DNA of 64,000 nt. Origin: Mycolicibacterium iranicum. GTDB taxonomy: Bacteria; Actinomycetota; Actinomycetes; Mycobacteriales; Mycobacteriaceae. The stretch covers positions 62,001 through 126,000 of the forward strand of contig NZ_LWCS01000012.1 in NCBI RefSeq assembly GCF_001650495.1. The letters are read 5' to 3'. Each line of letters starts with the position of its first letter. Within the stretch, counting starts at the first letter, position 1. Positions 61,375 to 64,000 of the stretch are shown one piece after another. Both the position numbers and the translations under genes were made by a program. The notes under the pieces are model-generated. The model was given only the letters and a program-made list of their open reading frames with translations. It was not told the DNA's origin and did no database searches.

Positions 61375-64000
61375 GCGGCAACGGACCTGTTGGCTCTTCG
61401 CCGGCTGACGTATTCGCCGGCGGTGGCGAGATCGGTCGTCACCACGCGGACGTCGACTGGGCGGCCACTCCGCTCGGCCCGCCAGAAACATGGCCGCAGA
61501 GCCTCGCGACGGCCGTGGGCATCCTGCTGACGTCGAAGTTCTCCATGTGGATGGGGTGGGGCCCAGAGCTCACGTTCTTCTGCAACGACGCGTATCGCCG
61601 CGACACCTTGGGCCGCAAATACCCCTGGGCACTGGGCCGCCCGGCCTCCACGGTGTGGGCCGAGATTTGGCAGGACATCAGCCCGCGGATCGAGCGGGTC
61701 CTGTCGACCGGCGAATCAACGTGGGACACTGCCCTGCTGCTGTTCATCGAGCGCGCGGGCTACGTTGAGGAGTCATATCACACGTTCTCCTACAGTCCGT
61801 TGCGCGACGACGACGGACGCGTGGTCGGCCTGCTGTGTGTCGTCAGCGAAGACACGTTGCAGGTGATCGCCGAGCGGCGGATGACGACGCTGCGCGACCT
61901 CGGGTCGGACCCGAGCCTGCTACGCACCGAAGACGAGGTCCTCAACTTCGCCGGCCGCCAGCTCTCACGCAACCTCCGGGACCTCCCGTTCACGCTCACC
62001 TATCTGTTCGACCCGAACGGATCCGCGTATCTGGCGGGCACCAGCGGTATCCCACCCGATCATCCCGCCGCGCCGGCACGGCTCACCGGCGAGCCCGGTC
62101 AACTCTGGCCGCTGACCGCGGCCGCGCAGGGCGAGTCAACACTCATCGACATCGATGGCGACTCCTATCCCGCTCTGCCCGGCGGAGATTGGCGCGAACC
62201 GCCCACGCAGGCGCTGATCGTGCCGCTCCTGCATCAGGGCGGTTCGCCCAGCGGATTCCTGGTGGCGGGCCTCAATCGGTACCGGCTGCTCGACGAGGCA
62301 TACCGGGGCTTCGTCACCCTGGTCGCCGGGCATCTCGCCGCGGGCATCGGCTCGTCGCGCAGCTACCGCGCCCAGCAGCGGCGTGCCGAAGAACTCGCCG
62401 AGCTCGACCGCGCGAAAACCATCTTCTTCTCCAACATCAGCCACGAATTCCGCACCCCGCTGACGCTGATCCTGGACCCGGTGGCCGAACTGCGCCGTGC
62501 CGACAACATCGACGAGCGGGTGCGGGAAGAGCTTGACGTGGTGTGGCGCAACGGCTTACGGCTCACCAAGCTGGTGAACACGCTGCTGGACTTCTCCAGG
62601 ATCGAAGCCGGGCGCGCGCAGGCGCTCTATCAGCCTGTCGACCTGGGTGCGCTGACCGCCGAACTCGCCAGCGTCTTCCGCTCCGCGATCGAACGTGCCG
62701 GACTGACCTTCGATGTGGACTGTCCGCCGACAGGCGAGACGATGTATGTCGATCGCGACATGTGGGAGAAGGTTATCTTCAACCTGCTGTCGAATGCCCT
62801 GAAGTTCACCTTCGAGGGGTCGATCACGGTCACGTCCCGTCGTGACGCTGACGACGCGGTGATCGAGGTGTCCGACACCGGAACCGGGGTGCCCGCCGAC
62901 GAGATGCCGCGCCTCTTCGAACGGTTCCACCGGATCGAGAACGCCAAGGCACGGTCCCACGAGGGCAGCGGCATCGGTCTGGCTCTGGTGAAGGAGCTGA
63001 TCGGGCTGCACGGTGGCACGATCTCCGCTGACAGTGCCGAGGGTCGCGGCACCACCTTCACGATCCGCATGCCGTTTGGCGCGGGACACCTTCCCGTAGA
63101 AGCGGTCTCCGCGGAGTCCGACAGCCGCACGCCCGTCAGTCGCCCGAACGCCTACATCGAGGAGGCGTTACGCTGGGTTCCCGGTGATACTGCTGCCGGT
63201 ATCAGCGAAACTGCGGATGCGGCAGGGATATCCGACTCCGAAGGAGTGCCGGCGTCGGCGTCGGCGCGTGTGCTGATCGCCGACGACAACGCCGACATGC
63301 GCGAATACCTGACACGTCTTCTTCGCGCCGACGGCTACCAGGTGGACGCCGTCGTCGACGGCTGGGACGCGCTGGAAGCCGTGCGGGCGAACTCCCCGGA
63401 CATCGTGATCAGCGACGTCATGATGCCGCGATTGGACGGGTTGGGGCTGGTCGCCGAGTTGCGTGCCGATCGGCGCACCTCCGCCGTGCCGGTCCTGCTG
63501 CTGTCGGCACGCGCCGGTCAGGAAGCCTCCATCAGCGGTCTGCGGGCAGGTGCGGACGACTACCTCGTCAAACCCTTCGCCGCCGCTGAACTTCTCGCCC
63601 GGGTCCGTGCCAACGTGGAATTGGCGAGGCTGCGCGAACACCACGCGCGTTGGCGCACAGCGCTTGTCGACTCCCTGCAGGAGGCTTTCTTCGTTTGCGA
63701 CGACGAGGGCGCCGTCATCGAACTGAACCCGGCCTTCACCGAGATACTCGGTTACGACGGCGCCGGCCTGCCGTATCCGGCGCCTCACGCGTGGTGGCCG
63801 TCCGCCGACAGCGACGCCGAAGCGCACCGGCAGATAGCGGAGGCGTTCTCGGCCCTGATGGGTCAACCGCACGGCACCATCGCGACCGTGCCCGTCACGC
63901 ACAGCGACGGCCATCGCCTCTGGGTGACCGCGACGTTCACCCGCGCCGAAGATCCCGAGACCGGCCGCGACGTCATCGTCGGCACGATGCGTGATGTCAC
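61371..64000 (+). CDS. Hybrid sensor histidine kinase, partial (runs off window)
   Basis: At least 876 codons. A PAS-like segment (residues 25-170, TPLGPPETWPQSLATAVGIL) and a GAF-like region (180-340) lead to a HisKA domain with His358 in FFSNISHEFRTPLTLIL. The ATPase N box is VIFNLLSNALKFTF and the G box is EGSGIGLALVKELIGLHGGT. A receiver domain with Asp682 (VISDVMMPRLDGLG) follows, then another PAS near 765. The frame is open at base 64000. In related mycobacterial proteins a PP2C/SpoIIE-type phosphatase may follow, which would fit the adjacent STAS protein. The GTG start overlaps the STAS stop. Confidence 0.9.
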   Translation, partial: MSGNGPVGSSPADVFAGGGEIGRHHADVDWAATPLGPPETWPQSLATAVGILLTSKFSMWMGWGPELTFFCNDAYRRDTLGRKYPWALGRPASTVWAEIWQDISPRIERVLSTGESTWDTALLLFIERAGYVEESYHTFSYSPLRDDDGRVVGLLCVVSEDTLQVIAERRMTTLRDLGSDPSLLRTEDEVLNFAGRQLSRNLRDLPFTLTYLFDPNGSAYLAGTSGIPPDHPAAPARLTGEPGQLWPLTAAAQGESTLIDIDGDSYPALPGGDWREPPTQALIVPLLHQGGSPSGFLVAGLNRYRLLDEAYRGFVTLVAGHLAAGIGSSRSYRAQQRRAEELAELDRAKTIFFSNISHEFRTPLTLILDPVAELRRADNIDERVREELDVVWRNGLRLTKLVNTLLDFSRIEAGRAQALYQPVDLGALTAELASVFRSAIERAGLTFDVDCPPTGETMYVDRDMWEKVIFNLLSNALKFTFEGSITVTSRRDADDAVIEVSDTGTGVPADEMPRLFERFHRIENAKARSHEGSGIGLALVKELIGLHGGTISADSAEGRGTTFTIRMPFGAGHLPVEAVSAESDSRTPVSRPNAYIEEALRWVPGDTAAGISETADAAGISDSEGVPASASARVLIADDNADMREYLTRLLRADGYQVDAVVDGWDALEAVRANSPDIVISDVMMPRLDGLGLVAELRADRRTSAVPVLLLSARAGQEASISGLRAGADDYLVKPFAAAELLARVRANVELARLREHHARWRTALVDSLQEAFFVCDDEGAVIELNPAFTEILGYDGAGLPYPAPHAWWPSADSDAEAHRQIAEAFSALMGQPHGTIATVPVTHSDGHRLWVTATFTRAEDPETGRDVIVGTMRDV

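Overview
The window is GC-rich actinobacterial DNA, almost certainly from a rapidly growing mycobacterium (Mycolicibacterium type). The markers are an antigen 85 mycolyltransferase, cutinase-like esterases, a 13E12-family HNH protein behind a mycobacterial LexA box, F420-type (Ddn-like) sequence, fprA, paired fadE23/fadE24 and a nuo operon. Gene order follows, in reverse and with many insertions, what I recall of the M. tuberculosis block from smpB-ftsX-ftsE-prfB-fprA (Rv3100c-Rv3106) through hisN and fadE24/fadE23 to the nuo operon (Rv3145 onward). Genus and synteny are inferences from remembered gene order, not from a search.

Layout. 1-6.2 kb: respiratory complex I genes nuoA-B-C-D-E-F-G on the minus strand, with nuoG cut by the window edge, preceded by a single-domain receiver protein (6.4-6.8 kb). 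6.8-7.9 kb: divergent SnoaL-like and methyltransferase genes around a MerR/SoxR-like palindrome. 8-15.7 kb: one tightly packed minus-strand operon (homogentisate-dioxygenase-like protein, alpha/beta hydrolase, CaiB/BaiF CoA transferase, HMG-CoA-lyase-like enzyme, TetR regulator, acyl-CoA dehydrogenase, phosphotransferase, DUF6285). It looks like a catabolic pathway. The dehydrogenase has an in-frame TGA, and the dehydrogenase/phosphotransferase junction carries five 32-bp tandem repeats that form a chain of overlapping mini-ORFs. 15.8-18.1 kb: the SOS-box HNH gene, then a decayed TetR remnant fused to a decayed Ddn-like remnant. 18.5-23.2 kb: antigen 85, a YhdH-type reductase and the FadE23/FadE24 pair. 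23.4-27.5 kb: an esterase, two small proteins of unknown role, hisN and fprA.

27.7-36.1 kb: the conserved block prfB, mscS-like, Pro/Thr-rich protein, ftsE, ftsX, smpB, then a DMT transporter with an apparent CTG start, a membrane GGDEF-EAL protein, and ssrA (tmRNA). The two trans-translation partners SmpB and tmRNA therefore lie within 4 kb. 36-46 kb: an accessory stretch of single genes (DHFR-like, DUF2252, GlsB/YeaQ, DUF998, FAD oxidoreductase, an orphan ABC binding lipoprotein, cutinase, bicupin, LmeA-like). 45.8-50.5 kb: an Lrp regulator divergent from a fused indolepyruvate:ferredoxin oxidoreductase, then a second cutinase. 50.6-54.6 kb: a tandem pair of truncated LysA-fold proteins without the PLP lysine, divergent from a kup potassium transporter that is preceded by an overlapping 42-codon membrane peptide. 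54.6-58.8 kb: NTF2-like, degenerate kinase, luciferase-like monooxygenase, and an epimerase divergent from a TetR over twin operator-like repeats. 58.9-64 kb: an amino-acid permease and a signalling operon (PAS-ANTAR, STAS, large hybrid histidine kinase running off the end).

The observations most worth following up are the MIRU-like mini-ORF repeat chain inside the catabolic operon, the TGA interrupting the dehydrogenase, the LysA-fold pseudoenzyme pair, the micro-ORF before kup, and the TetR/Ddn fusion remnant. All starts, operators and promoters are read from the sequence only.
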